The notes under the pieces were generated by a model, which saw nothing but the letters and a program-made list of their open reading frames with translations, did not search any database and had not been told where the DNA came from. This document shows positions 16,950 to 25,567 of a DNA stretch of 34,907 bases, one piece after another. The position numbers and the translations under genes were made by a program. The stretch is from Spartobacteria bacterium (GTDB lineage Bacteria > Verrucomicrobiota > Verrucomicrobiia > Chthoniobacterales > UBA10450), in NCBI GenBank assembly GCA_003169695.1, contig PNAS01000085.1, forward strand, positions 1-34,907, given 5' to 3'. Position 1 is the stretch's first letter; every line of letters begins with the position of its first letter.

Positions 16950-17936
16950 GTGAGAAAATTGGTTCATCGGCCGCGCCGTTTGCGGCACAGCGCCGGCCTG
17001 CGAAATCTCGTTCGTGAGACAAAGCTCAGCGCGCACGACTTCGTTCTCCCTCTTTTTGTCAGCGAACGAGTAACGGCGCGGCAACCAATTGCGAGCATGC
17101 CGGGCGTTTTTCAGTTCACGCTCGCGGAAGTAGCCGACGAATCGCAGCGCGCCTACGATCTGGGGCTGCAAGCCGTATTGCTCTTCGGCATTCCGAAGCA
17201 AAAAGACGAGCAAGCAACATCCGCGTATGCGGAAAACGGCATCGTGCAGCAGGCCGTCCGAGCGATCAAAGCCCGACGCCCCGAGCTGGTCGTGATCACG
17301 GATGTTTGCCTGTGCGAATACATGAGCCATGGCCACTGCGGCGTCACACGTATGGATGGCGAGCATTTCCATGTGTTAAATGACGAGACTGTCGAGCTGC
17401 TCGCGAAAACTGCGCTTTCGCACGCTGCCGCCGGCGCGGATCTAGTGGCCCCGAGCGATATGATGGACGGGCGCATCGGCGCCATCCGCGAGATGCTCGA
17501 CGCAAATGGTTTCGAGCAAACCGGCATCATGAGTTATGCGGCCAAGTTCGCCTCGGTCTTTTACGGGCCGTTTCGCGATGCGGCGGAAAGCCCTCCGAAA
17601 TTCGGCGACCGGCGTTCGTATCAGATGGACAGCGCGAATGCCCAAGAAGCGCTACGCGAAGTCGCGCTCGATATCGAGGAGGGCGCGGACATCGTACTGG
17701 TGAAACCGGCGCTCCTTTGTCTCGATATTCTCTGGCGGGTCAACGAGCGCTTTGGAAAACCGACTGCAGTTTATCACGTGAGCGGCGAGTTCGCGATGGT
17801 CAAGGCCGGTGTCGAGAAAGGCTGTTTCGATGAGCGCGATGCTGTCTTGGAGATCATGACTTCACTGAAGCGCGCAGGCGCCGATTTGATCATTACCTAT
17901 TGGGCGAAGGAGCTCGCCGAATGGACGCGCGAGTAG
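16950..17936 (+). CDS. hemB: Delta-aminolevulinic acid dehydratase (porphobilinogen synthase)
   Basis: 328 residues beginning with a GTG codon; an in-frame stop lies 12 bases upstream and no earlier ATG exists. It condenses two 5-aminolevulinate molecules to porphobilinogen for heme. Schiff-base lysines are Lys199 (SYAAKFASVFYGPFRDA) and Lys252 (LVKPALLCLD). The catalytic zinc cysteines Cys120, Cys122 and Cys130 are all present in DVCLCEYMSHGHCG, so this is the zinc-dependent type rather than the Asp-rich magnesium type. It ends inside the start of the nuclease-like gene (16-base overlap). It is divergent from coaX. Confidence 0.95.
   Translation: MRKLVHRPRRLRHSAGLRNLVRETKLSAHDFVLPLFVSERVTARQPIASMPGVFQFTLAEVADESQRAYDLGLQAVLLFGIPKQKDEQATSAYAENGIVQQAVRAIKARRPELVVITDVCLCEYMSHGHCGVTRMDGEHFHVLNDETVELLAKTALSHAAAGADLVAPSDMMDGRIGAIREMLDANGFEQTGIMSYAAKFASVFYGPFRDAAESPPKFGDRRSYQMDSANAQEALREVALDIEEGADIVLVKPALLCLDILWRVNERFGKPTAVYHVSGEFAMVKAGVEKGCFDERDAVLEIMTSLKRAGADLIITYWAKELAEWTRE
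17907..17912 (+). promoter_or_regulatory. Ribosome binding site of the nuclease-like gene, inside hemB
   Basis: AAGGAG with an eight-base spacer to the ATG at 17921. It decides that start over the ATG at 17900 and ties translation of the small gene to hemB. Confidence 0.7.
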
Positions 17937-18646
17937 CTATTCGTCGCGGCGAAACGGACACGCATGTCCGGCTCAAACGACTCGCCCTTCTTTGGGCCCA
18001 AGCGAACGGTTATTCTGCCTGCGCGGCGGAAGTAAGCCTGCCTCAATGCCGATATCGCGCCGATGTAGCCGCCTATCGACCACAGTCTAAGCAACCGGGG
18101 GTGACTGCGATTCTTGAATGCAAACAAGCCCTGTCCGATTTGCGGCGAGACAATCGCTGTGGCGACGCGACGCGCGAGCGGCTCCGGTCGGTTAGCCGAC
18201 GCCGTAGAGTGCTCGAAAAACATCTCCGCATCCATTACCCCACGCTGCGCACCGGCGATTCGCTCTTTCCAGAATATGATTCGCACGATCTTACCGCTAT
18301 CGGGCACCACGGTTACAGCCGTGTTCTCCGCGAATTCACCGCATTGCAGAATCGCCTGAACGGCGGGAGAAAATTCGAATGCTTGGTCCGCTACCGTTGC
18401 GCGAACCTGTTTTTCCTGGTTTTGCCTAACGAGTTGTTTTGCGAGTCGGAAGTGCCACTCGGTTGGGGGGCCCTGGTCGAATCCAACGATTCCCTGGCTC
18501 TGGCGCGTAAACCAATCTGGCACGACAACGCCGCGGAGACCCGCTTCCGATTTCTTCAACGCATCGCGACCGCCGGAACGCGCCAATTCAACCGGGCATT
18601 TGGCATCACCCGCGAAGAAATCGTGGCGGCAGCGAAATTAGTTTGA
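17921..18646 (+). CDS. Putative PD-(D/E)XK-fold nuclease-like protein
   Basis: 241 residues from the ATG at 17921. I do not recognise a named family. The N-terminal half has the order of a PD-(D/E)XK nuclease core: a helix with THVRLKRLALLWAQ, an acidic AAEVSL, the strand RADVAAY (candidate catalytic Asp) and, 17 residues later, ILECKQALSDL (candidate E-x-K). A basic loop (RRDNRCGDATRERLRSV) and a hydrophobic LFFLVLP strand follow. The C-terminus ends ITREEIVAAAKLV. It might be a DNA-repair or restriction-like nuclease acting alone. It overlaps hemB by 16 bases and its end overlaps convergent gpmI by nine bases. Confidence 0.65.
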   Translation: MDARVAIRRGETDTHVRLKRLALLWAQANGYSACAAEVSLPQCRYRADVAAYRPQSKQPGVTAILECKQALSDLRRDNRCGDATRERLRSVSRRRRVLEKHLRIHYPTLRTGDSLFPEYDSHDLTAIGHHGYSRVLREFTALQNRLNGGRKFECLVRYRCANLFFLVLPNELFCESEVPLGWGALVESNDSLALARKPIWHDNAAETRFRFLQRIATAGTRQFNRAFGITREEIVAAAKLV

Positions 18647-20188
18647 ACCGCGCTTCCGGGCCGCGACTAACAAGTTGCGACCGGTCATCTCCTTCGGTTT
18701 TGGCAGCTCGAGTAGAAAAAGCAGCGTTGGCGCTACGTCCGCGAGAATGCCGTCTTCGACGCAAAATTGCGCGGCGTTTTCCGCGACGTAGACAAAGTGG
18801 ACCAGATTCGTGGTGTGCGCGGTATTCGGCGAACCATCCGCATTCCGCATTTGCTCACAATTCCCGTGGTCGGCTGTGATCAGACAAGCACCGCCGAGCG
18901 CGAGAACCTCAGGGACGATGCGAGCGACACATTTATCGATCGTCTCAACCGCTTTGATGCCTGCAGCGACGACACCCGTATGCCCGACCATGTCCGGATT
19001 TGCGAAATTCAGAATGATCAGGTCGAAGTTTGCGATTCGCGCCAGGACCTCATCCGTGACTTCTCGTGCGCTCATTTCCGGCTGTAAGTCGTAGGTAGCG
19101 ACCTTTGGCGACGGCACAATCTTGCGCTCTTCCCCGGCAAAGGCGCGCTCGATTCCGCCGTTGAAGAAATAAGTCACGTGCGGGTACTTCTCCGTCTCCG
19201 CGATGCGCAATTGCATTTTGCCCGCGCCGCTCACGACCTCGCTCAGAATTTGCCGTAACTCTTCTGGAGCAAAAATGAAAGGGGAAGGGTAGGTCACGTC
19301 GTATTGGGTGAGCGTAACGTAGTTGATCTGCGGCCAGACTTCGCGGTCGAAACCGTCGAAATCTTTCAGCAGGAAAGCTTGCGAAAGTTGCCGCGCGCGG
19401 TCGGCTCGAAAATTGAAAAAGAAAACGGTGTCGCCGTCGTGAATCCTTTGCTCATTTGCGTGCGAGAAAATGAGCGGCGGCATGAATTCATCCGTGACGC
19501 CGCGTTCATATTGCGCGCGCACCGCTGCGGCCGGGGACGTTTCACACAGTTCTCCTCGGCCAAACACGATAGCGTCCCAGGCCTTTTTCGTCCGGTCCCA
19601 ACGGCGATCGCGGTCCATCGCGAAATATCGGCCGATCACGGTAGCGATCCGCGCGCCATATTTCGCCACTTCAGCCGCGCAAGATTCGAGGAAATCCTCG
19701 CCCCCGGTCGGAGAAGTGTCCCGACCATCCGTAAATGCGTGAACCAGGATGTCAGTTGCTCCCGCAGCTTTCGCTTCCCGGGCTAGAGAGACGAGATGCT
19801 TGTAGTGACTATGAACGCCACCGTCAGAAACCAATCCGACAAAATGGAGCCGATGGCCCTGCGCGCGCAAAAAAGCTTCCCGCGCAGTCGGATTCCGGCC
19901 GAGTTCGCCTTCCACGATCGCCTTATTGATTCGAGTGAGATCCTGATAAACGACTCGGCCCGCCCCCAGATTGAGATGACCTACTTCCGAGTTCCCCATC
20001 TGTCCTTCGGGTAGGCCGACATCGAGACCACTCGCGCTCAACGTCCCGCCCGGGTACTCCTGATACAGCCGGTCGTGAAATGGCGTGCGCGCAAGCAAGG
20101 TGGCGTCGCCGTTTTCTTCGCGCCTCTCCTTCCCGCCAGGGTTGATGCCCCAGCCGTCGCGAATAATGAGCACGATCGGTTTCGCCAC
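18638..20188 (-). CDS. gpmI: 2,3-bisphosphoglycerate-independent phosphoglycerate mutase
   Basis: 516 residues, the typical length of the two-domain, manganese-dependent iPGM. It interconverts 3- and 2-phosphoglycerate in glycolysis. The start MAKPIVLIIRDGWG includes metal ligand Asp11, and the phosphoserine nucleophile is Ser67 in QMGNSEVGH. Further family motifs are AFTDGRDTSP, FFFNFRADRARQ, PDMVGHTG and ITADHGNCEQM, so both metal sites look intact. The start codon is GTG at 20188, with no ATG nearby. It is divergent from the alkaline-phosphatase-like gene, a member of the same superfamily, and 86 bases separate the two starts. Confidence 0.96.
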   Translation of the reverse strand: MAKPIVLIIRDGWGINPGGKERREENGDATLLARTPFHDRLYQEYPGGTLSASGLDVGLPEGQMGNSEVGHLNLGAGRVVYQDLTRINKAIVEGELGRNPTAREAFLRAQGHRLHFVGLVSDGGVHSHYKHLVSLAREAKAAGATDILVHAFTDGRDTSPTGGEDFLESCAAEVAKYGARIATVIGRYFAMDRDRRWDRTKKAWDAIVFGRGELCETSPAAAVRAQYERGVTDEFMPPLIFSHANEQRIHDGDTVFFFNFRADRARQLSQAFLLKDFDGFDREVWPQINYVTLTQYDVTYPSPFIFAPEELRQILSEVVSGAGKMQLRIAETEKYPHVTYFFNGGIERAFAGEERKIVPSPKVATYDLQPEMSAREVTDEVLARIANFDLIILNFANPDMVGHTGVVAAGIKAVETIDKCVARIVPEVLALGGACLITADHGNCEQMRNADGSPNTAHTTNLVHFVYVAENAAQFCVEDGILADVAPTLLFLLELPKPKEMTGRNLLVAARKRGSN

Positions 20189-20237
20189 GGTGGCGCAGTC
20201 TGCCGAGGATCAGTCTAGGGCACAAGCGCTTCTTTCG

Positions 20238-20267
20238 TTGACAAGCCGATTCACGCGCTCCTACATC
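20238..20267 (+). promoter_or_regulatory. Possible promoter of the alkaline-phosphatase-like gene
   Basis: A perfect TTGACA (20238-20243) is followed after 18 bases by TACATC (20262-20267), a poor -10. If used, transcription would start almost at the ATG (20275), giving a leaderless message. Based on sequence match only. Confidence 0.25.
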
Positions 20268-20274
20268 GGCTTTC

Positions 20275-21555
20275 ATGAAGTGGCGCAACCAATTGCTCGC
20301 GCTGTTCTGTCTGATCGCGTTCGCTGCCGGCGGCGTTTTTTATTTCCAGCATTGGGTCATCCAGAAGCCGTTCGGAATCATCCTCTTCGTCGGTGAAGGT
20401 CTGGCGCCCGGTCGTTTGGCTGCGACCCGAATCTATTCGGCCGGCGCCGACACACCGCTCGCACTCGATTTGATGCCGCACATGGCATTACTCACGAACT
20501 ATTCGAATGATTTTGCGGCGCCGGACCAGGCGGCCGCCGCGACCGCCATTGCCACCGGGGTAAAGGTAAATAATCGATTGATCGGCTGCGACTCGGAAGG
20601 CAAGTCCCTTCCGACCCTCATCGAGCTCGCCCACCAGGCGGGACGCGCGACCGGTCTGGTCACGAACGCGAACATAACTGACCCGACGGCGGCGGCTTTC
20701 TATGCGCACACTGGCGACCAGAATGATAAATCCACCATCGCCCGCCAAATTGCGGAAAGCTCCAGGATCGATCTGGTACTGGGTGGGGGTGGCGACGATT
20801 TTCTGCCGGAGTCGAAGGGCGGACACCGCCGGGATGAACGCGATCTGCTGTTGGAAATTCGCCGAAACGGTTTTGATCTCGTGCGCTCGAAGGCGGAACT
20901 CGAGGCGATACCGGGCTGGCGGCGACCGAAACTTTTCGGAACGTTTAGCCACGCCGAACTGGCTTATGCAGATCACATCGAAGCGCGAAGCGAACAGCCG
21001 AGTCTTGCCGACATGGTCCGCCGCGCGGTTGAACTCCTTCAAGTCAATAGGTCGGGATATTTCCTAGTAGTGGACGCCGGTCTGATGCGGAAGGCAGCAG
21101 AGAAAAACAATGGCGAACACACGCTCGCTGAGACCGTGGAACTGGATCGCGCCCTAGCGGTCGCCCAACGATATGCCGGCGGAAAATCCGCCATCTTTGT
21201 CTGCGGCGACGTAGGAATTGGGGGATTGAGTTTGAACGGGTATCCGTTTCGAAAAGATCGAGGAATCGCGGTGCTCGGGTTGAATTCCGCAGGCGATCCC
21301 TGGTTCTCGTGGGCGACTGGACCGAACGGCGGGAGATATTATGGAGCTGCGAAACTCGCAGCCTCCCAAGACCCGCAGGCAACAGTTCCAACTTCGCCGC
21401 TCGAGCAGCCGCAGGAGCCAGTTGCGTTTTATGCGCCTTCGGCGCTGAATACCGTCGATGATATGTTGGTCTTTGGATCCGGTCCCGGCGCGGAGGCTTT
21501 GCACGGCTCGATGGAAAACACGACGTTATTTAAGATCATCTGCGGCAATTTTTAA
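20275..21555 (+). CDS. Alkaline-phosphatase-fold protein with lost active site (pseudo-phosphatase)
   Basis: 426 residues with an N-terminal membrane anchor or signal (QLLALFCLIAFAAGGVFYF). Order and spacing follow the PhoA family, but the catalytic positions are changed. GDGM reads GEGL (Glu41). The nucleophile DSAA reads DQAAAATAIATGVK (Gln85). The metal-ligand block reads VVDAGLMRKAAEKNN (Asp267, Arg272, Glu276 for E. coli Glu322, Asp327, His331). The DH pair reads GDVGIGG (Asp312, Val313) and the last His is Asn392. Only the DPT pair (Asp136, Thr138) looks conserved. The frame is intact and the fold residues kept, so it is probably a binding or structural pseudoenzyme rather than a pseudogene. 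Placement of ligands is by eye alignment with E. coli PhoA. Confidence 0.85.
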   Translation: MKWRNQLLALFCLIAFAAGGVFYFQHWVIQKPFGIILFVGEGLAPGRLAATRIYSAGADTPLALDLMPHMALLTNYSNDFAAPDQAAAATAIATGVKVNNRLIGCDSEGKSLPTLIELAHQAGRATGLVTNANITDPTAAAFYAHTGDQNDKSTIARQIAESSRIDLVLGGGGDDFLPESKGGHRRDERDLLLEIRRNGFDLVRSKAELEAIPGWRRPKLFGTFSHAELAYADHIEARSEQPSLADMVRRAVELLQVNRSGYFLVVDAGLMRKAAEKNNGEHTLAETVELDRALAVAQRYAGGKSAIFVCGDVGIGGLSLNGYPFRKDRGIAVLGLNSAGDPWFSWATGPNGGRYYGAAKLAASQDPQATVPTSPLEQPQEPVAFYAPSALNTVDDMLVFGSGPGAEALHGSMENTTLFKIICGNF

Positions 21556-21723
21556 GCGACCCACCCGTGAACGCGAGAGCAATCTTGCCGTCCGCTGAAG
21601 ACGACCTCGAGAATCCTACACACCACAACCACACCACACCACCTCACCACGCACGACTTCCGGAGCGCCTAACGCCAACCGCGCGTAGCCCCGGCAAGCT
21701 TGGACGAGGCGCGCCTATAAATA

Positions 21724-21764
21724 GAAAGCCCGTCGATTCGGCTGACGCCGACGGACGGGCTTTC
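21724..21764. terminator. Bidirectional intrinsic terminator
   Basis: GAAAGCCCGTC (21724-21734) and GACGGGCTTTC (21754-21764) are an 11-base perfect inverted repeat with a 19-base interior. It lies between two convergent genes, the phosphatase-like gene (plus) and the discoidin-like gene (minus), and can serve both. Confidence 0.8.
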
Positions 21765-21780
21765 GGGAAAACAGTGGTCG

Positions 21781-22653
21781 TTATTCGCTGACCGGAACCA
21801 ACTGCGGGATAAACGTGAATGGCGGCGGATCCGGAAGCCTGGGAGGAGGGCCTTCAGCAGGAGGTTTCTCCGGACCTTCCTCTGGGATGTCTTTGCTGTC
21901 AGACACGTCCTTTGAGTCAGCTATGTCCTTTGAATCCGCCGCAATCGTGCGCTCGGACGCGGTCTGGTTGCTGGAGAAATTCCCGTTTGAAGCCAGAAGA
22001 CTTCCCCCCCCCACACCAAAGGCCGAAACCTCGGCCACGGTGAATGCGGTATCGGCTTGCGCTGCCGGAATCCATCGCAACATCACGTAACGGCCGCTGG
22101 TCGCCGGAAAATCTATCGAAGCGTGTCCCTGAGTGCCATCGTCGATCACCGAGCCCACACGCTTCAAACTTGCCAACGCATTGCTGTCGAGCTTCACGGT
22201 GCTGGCGAAATTGTCGCGGTCGGTGCCCGGCAGAGATTGCATGACATAGAAATCGACACTACCTGGACGCGCCGAATAAATTGCCGAGAGCCGTCGCACC
22301 GTGCAGACTTTTCCAAGATCGATGACCGCTGTCGGGGATTTGTCCTCCGCTGAGAAACCAAACGAGGTCGCGACCTGATCGTCGATCATGCGACTCGCCA
22401 GCTTCAGATCGTTTCCGGAGCTGACGTAGAGCGCGCGCGCTTTCGTCCGGGCGTCTCTAAGGCTGTAATTAATAAGAGCGAAAGTTGCCTCTGGGCCGAG
22501 GCGGGACTGAGCGGGATTAGCCGGGGCTTGTGCAGTGGTGATCGGCACCTTTTGCAAGACTACATCCGACGCGAGCACACCTGAGGCGGTGCAGAGAAGG
22601 AGGCAGCAAGCGGGGCCATAAACTTTGCCGACGGAAGAAGTAAATGTTCTCAT
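21781..22653 (-). CDS. Secreted protein with discoidin/F5-8C-like domain and SKD repeats
   Basis: About 290 residues from the ATG at 22653 (another ATG at 22662). A signal peptide runs to about residue 29 (CCLLLCTASGVLASD). A beta-sandwich region (about 55-210) has features of F5/8 type C domains: ATSFGFSAEDKSPTAVIDLG, then VRRLSAIYSARPGSVDFYV and RYVMLRWIP, ending TVAEVSAFG. Such domains bind carbohydrates or surfaces. After a Gly/Ser linker comes a repeated (A/S)DSKD(I/V) motif (ADSKDIADSKDVSDSKDI), then a Pro-rich tail (PPPRLPDPPPFTF). A KDAKDSKN stretch of the same flavour occurs in the TonB receptor gene 3 kb upstream, hinting at a partnership. Ligand unknown. Confidence 0.7.
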   Translation of the reverse strand: MRTFTSSVGKVYGPACCLLLCTASGVLASDVVLQKVPITTAQAPANPAQSRLGPEATFALINYSLRDARTKARALYVSSGNDLKLASRMIDDQVATSFGFSAEDKSPTAVIDLGKVCTVRRLSAIYSARPGSVDFYVMQSLPGTDRDNFASTVKLDSNALASLKRVGSVIDDGTQGHASIDFPATSGRYVMLRWIPAAQADTAFTVAEVSAFGVGGGSLLASNGNFSSNQTASERTIAADSKDIADSKDVSDSKDIPEEGPEKPPAEGPPPRLPDPPPFTFIPQLVPVSE

Positions 22654-22990
22654 AATTTCCATATCCACAAAAAAGATGCTAGGACGTTTGCCTTTTTTTC
22701 GCAATAAAAATCTTTCCCAGTCTTCAGTTTCCTTTTAACCGGCCAAATCTCCCTGGAAAGAGAGTGACACAGACCAGACACGGTTGGCGAGCTTTTTTCT
22801 CCGATAACCGGACGCAGATCCGTTTTTCTCAAATGCAGACCCAATCCCGATTCTGCTACTGTTCGCTGGGCAGGAACCGATCGATGCCGACGATTTCCGT
22901 TTGTTCCGGCGTCAATCGAACCACGTGGCTGTGAGGCGAAGGAGCGGAACGAATTACTGGCAGTTCGTACGACGAACCGTCATTTTTTGC
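22654..22990. other. 337-base gap with no annotated gene; in-frame extension of the next gene
   Basis: This gap holds the leader of the discoidin-like gene. On the minus strand, the codons after the TAG of the small secreted gene stay open in the same frame for 44 codons (22990 to the TAG at 22856) and encode a plausible peptide (RLTPEQTEIVGIDRFLPSEQ at its end). No ATG begins it in that frame. The remainder (22663-22855) shows nothing I recognise. Confidence 0.5.
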
Positions 22991-23380
22991 CTAGAGCGTC
23001 GAGGAAGCCGCGTGGTATTTCCAGCTCCCTGTATATGTACAGAGCGGAATATATGAACGACCTCCAACCTTTCCCGAGCGATGCATCAGCCAATTGATTG
23101 TAGGATCAAGATCAAAGGTTCCTGGGGGAATAGATCCGGAATCCGGCGCAAATCTTCCATCCAAGGATTGACCAGCGACAGGTAAAGGTGGTTGGGCGGT
23201 CCGCTCTGGGATCGAGAAGGGAACCGGTTGGATGTGATTGAGCTGACGGCCGTAGGGCGTCGAGTGCAAGGTCATGAAGAGAGAGTCGGCAAGACAGAGT
23301 GCCGAGGAGAGGCAGAGGAGAACTGCGGCGAGAAGAAAAATCTTCTTAATAGCGAAGGGTTGTATGCTGATTAGAACCAT
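22991..23380 (-). CDS. Small secreted protein of unknown function
   Basis: About 129 residues from the ATG at 23380. This start gives a signal peptide (IKKIFLLAAVLLCLSSALC, then LADSL). The longer frame to 23503 reads through palindromic sequence and is unlikely. The mature part is about 100 residues, Pro/Ser-rich, with SIPERTAQPPLPV, an FDLDPTINWLMHRSGK segment and a C-terminal YIPLCTYTGSWKYHAAS. One or two cysteines might pair. No family is recognised. The frame remains open for 44 codons beyond the TAG (see findings), so the original protein may have been longer. It is probably periplasmic or outer-membrane associated. Confidence 0.55.
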   Translation of the reverse strand: MVLISIQPFAIKKIFLLAAVLLCLSSALCLADSLFMTLHSTPYGRQLNHIQPVPFSIPERTAQPPLPVAGQSLDGRFAPDSGSIPPGTFDLDPTINWLMHRSGKVGGRSYIPLCTYTGSWKYHAASSTL

Positions 23381-23431
23381 GCCGTTATGGTTATTATAAG
23401 CACCGGCCGTGCCAAGTAGTGGCGAGGCATT

Positions 23432-23456
23432 GAGGGGCAAGCCCCTCCGTGGAGGC
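23432..23456. repeat. Short palindromic cluster
   Basis: GAGGGG-CAAG-CCCCTC (23432-23447) overlaps a second small palindrome, CCTCC-GT-GGAGG. The compact arrangement resembles REP-like elements. It lies between the His-motif membrane gene and the small secreted gene. Confidence 0.4.
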
Positions 23457-23547
23457 TGTTCTACGGAAATCGACCGGCACTCACCTCGCAGAGGTATGGC
23501 CATTCAAAACACCCTTCTCGGGGATCGAATTCGTCGGCTCGAGTTTC

Positions 23548-25350
23548 CTAGTGCCCGACGAGGGTGCGTGCGAAGCTCAGGTTTTGCTTCGCTTCCTCAT
23601 AATCCGGCTGGATGCGGAGCGCCTCCTCGTAATGAGCAATGGCTGAATCGTATTCGCCATCACCGGTTAGAATGTCCGCAAGCTCTTTGTGGGCAATCTG
23701 CAGATCAGGATTCAGGGATAGGCTGTGTTCGCATCGGCGGCGCGCTTCAGCCCGCAGTCCCTTCTTAACTAGGATCACGGCCAAATTCGATTCGCATTTA
23801 CCACCGTTACCAAGCCCAGCCCAGGAATCGCTCTTCGGATCCAGCAGGAGCGAGCGCTCATAGTGCTGAACGGATCGATCCAGGTACACGGTGTTTTGGA
23901 CACCGAAGTCTTGGCTCCAGCGATCTCCCAGATCTTTCCAAGCCACCCCAAGATAAAACTCTGCCTCCGCCAGGGACGGATTGCGATTAATTGCGAATTC
24001 ATACCTGCTGATCGCTTGCTCCACGTGCCCCGACTCGTGCAACGCTTTTCCGTAATTGAGTTGTGCTTGGGCGTCTTGCGGCAGCACTTCCGCGACCTTT
24101 GCGGTGCGCTCAATTAGCGGCACGACGCGACCGAGAAGCTGCGCGGCGCAGAGCGCTCCAAATGGAATCACCAGCGCCGCCCACCGCAAGCTGTGACGAG
24201 CCCAGGCTGGCCAAAGCCGAGGTGATGCCAAGGCAGTCGCGCCAGCCCCTTCGATTCCAAGCATCGCGCGCGTTTGCGTTTCACGGACTTTCCAAATGAA
24301 TCCGTCGTAATAAAAATGCAACAGCGCCGAGGCAGTCACGATGCCGATTAGGCCGTGTCGGATCCATTCTGCGGTAACGGCGGATTGGGTTAAACCTATT
24401 GCTCCGTAGGCCATAACCAAGCCAACATAGACTCCGATCAGCGCACCACTGCGTCGAAAAACAAAGCGCATGAATCCACCGATACTTTTGTCGCGCTCCA
24501 CGCGAGTCCGATTATAGATCCAGACGATAGCAAGATATTGCACGTCATGAAACACCTCGAAGAGTGCGATGCCGACGAGGATATTCTGGACGCCGTTATT
24601 GCAATACCACCAAAAGGCAATGCTGCTGACGAGAAGCGTTATCTTCACGGGACTGGCACCACGGGCCGCGCGCCAATCACTCCACTGACGCCACAAGAAG
24701 ACAATTGTCACCACCCCCAGCGCGGCCACCACCGCCGTGCGAATCGCCGCGACAGCAGCCGATGCAACGACCGGACCGCCGCTCTCATAGTACAGTTCGA
24801 ACAAAGTCCTAAAACGCATCGGCGAGAGCAGCACGGCCGCCGAGAACCACGCGAAACAAAGCGCCAAGTCAACCCGAGCTCGGGCCGCAGCCCTGGCGGA
24901 AGCCTTCCCATCGTAAATCCGGCAAAACCCGTAGGTCTGCATCATCCCATGCCAGATTCCCCATGCCATCGCCACCAGCTGCACCGCCTGGATATTGTAG
25001 ATCGAGGACCAGACGCAAACCGCCAGGATAGCCAGCGGCGCGACGACGAATCGAATCTTAAAGCGGTCGAACAATGCCCGGTCGCCATAGGCCCGAATCA
25101 TGCCCGGCAAGTGATGACCCATTGCGCCGAAGGCACCCACAAAAAGAAAGATATCCTGCGCGCTCCAGCGTGCCTGGGCGGCCGTAAAGATCGGGATAAG
25201 CAGCACCGGTGTGCCGACGAAGAGAAGCAAATCCCGCCACCGATCCAGAATCCACGGGGATGACTTCGGGGGCGCTGACGACGTGGCTTGTTTTTCCACG
25301 CTGGCCTTTGATCGAGGGATCTTCGCCAGCGGCAATGCGTGCGTCGCCAT
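23548..25350 (-). CDS. Polytopic membrane protein with conserved-looking His motifs and C-terminal TPRs
   Basis: About 600 residues from the ATG at 25350; the frame continues to 25458 with a polar lead. About ten TM helices occupy residues about 35-390. Intramembrane His clusters stand out: GAMGHHLPGMIRAYGDR, WGIWHGMMQTYGF, LFEVFHDVQYLAIVWIYNR and LLHFYYDGFIWKVRE. The spacing recalls membrane di-metal enzymes (desaturase/hydroxylase-like), but no classical HxxxH, HxxHH series is present, so metal binding is a guess. The last about 190 residues are TPR-like (NYGKALHESGHVEQAISRYEFA, AIAHYEEALRIQPDY) and lie after the final TM. I do not recognise a named family. It lies between the TonB receptor gene and two secreted-protein genes on one strand. 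Confidence 0.75.
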   Translation of the reverse strand: MATHALPLAKIPRSKASVEKQATSSAPPKSSPWILDRWRDLLLFVGTPVLLIPIFTAAQARWSAQDIFLFVGAFGAMGHHLPGMIRAYGDRALFDRFKIRFVVAPLAILAVCVWSSIYNIQAVQLVAMAWGIWHGMMQTYGFCRIYDGKASARAAARARVDLALCFAWFSAAVLLSPMRFRTLFELYYESGGPVVASAAVAAIRTAVVAALGVVTIVFLWRQWSDWRAARGASPVKITLLVSSIAFWWYCNNGVQNILVGIALFEVFHDVQYLAIVWIYNRTRVERDKSIGGFMRFVFRRSGALIGVYVGLVMAYGAIGLTQSAVTAEWIRHGLIGIVTASALLHFYYDGFIWKVRETQTRAMLGIEGAGATALASPRLWPAWARHSLRWAALVIPFGALCAAQLLGRVVPLIERTAKVAEVLPQDAQAQLNYGKALHESGHVEQAISRYEFAINRNPSLAEAEFYLGVAWKDLGDRWSQDFGVQNTVYLDRSVQHYERSLLLDPKSDSWAGLGNGGKCESNLAVILVKKGLRAEARRRCEHSLSLNPDLQIAHKELADILTGDGEYDSAIAHYEEALRIQPDYEEAKQNLSFARTLVGH

Positions 25351-25516
25351 GTCCGTCTGATAGTTCAAATTGTTCCCAAAGACAAGCTGGTTCGGGGCGG
25401 GCTGGAAGCCCATCTCGTGAATCGTCTCATCGTCTGTAAGCGAACGCTGGCTCAACACCGTCTCGCCCTACAGAAAGAGCCGACATCCCGCCCCCTCCGT
25501 TGCACACAAAACAAAA

Positions 25517-25542
25517 GGCGGGTGGCATTTCTGCCACCCGCC
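25517..25542 (-). terminator. Rho-independent terminator of the TonB receptor gene
   Basis: On the minus strand GGCGGGTGGCA pairs perfectly with TGCCACCCGCC around a four-base loop (25517-25542) and is followed by TTTTGTTTTGTG. It sits 26 bases past the receptor stop, a textbook intrinsic terminator. Confidence 0.9.
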
Positions 25543-25567
25543 TGATGCAATGTTATTCGACTCGAGC

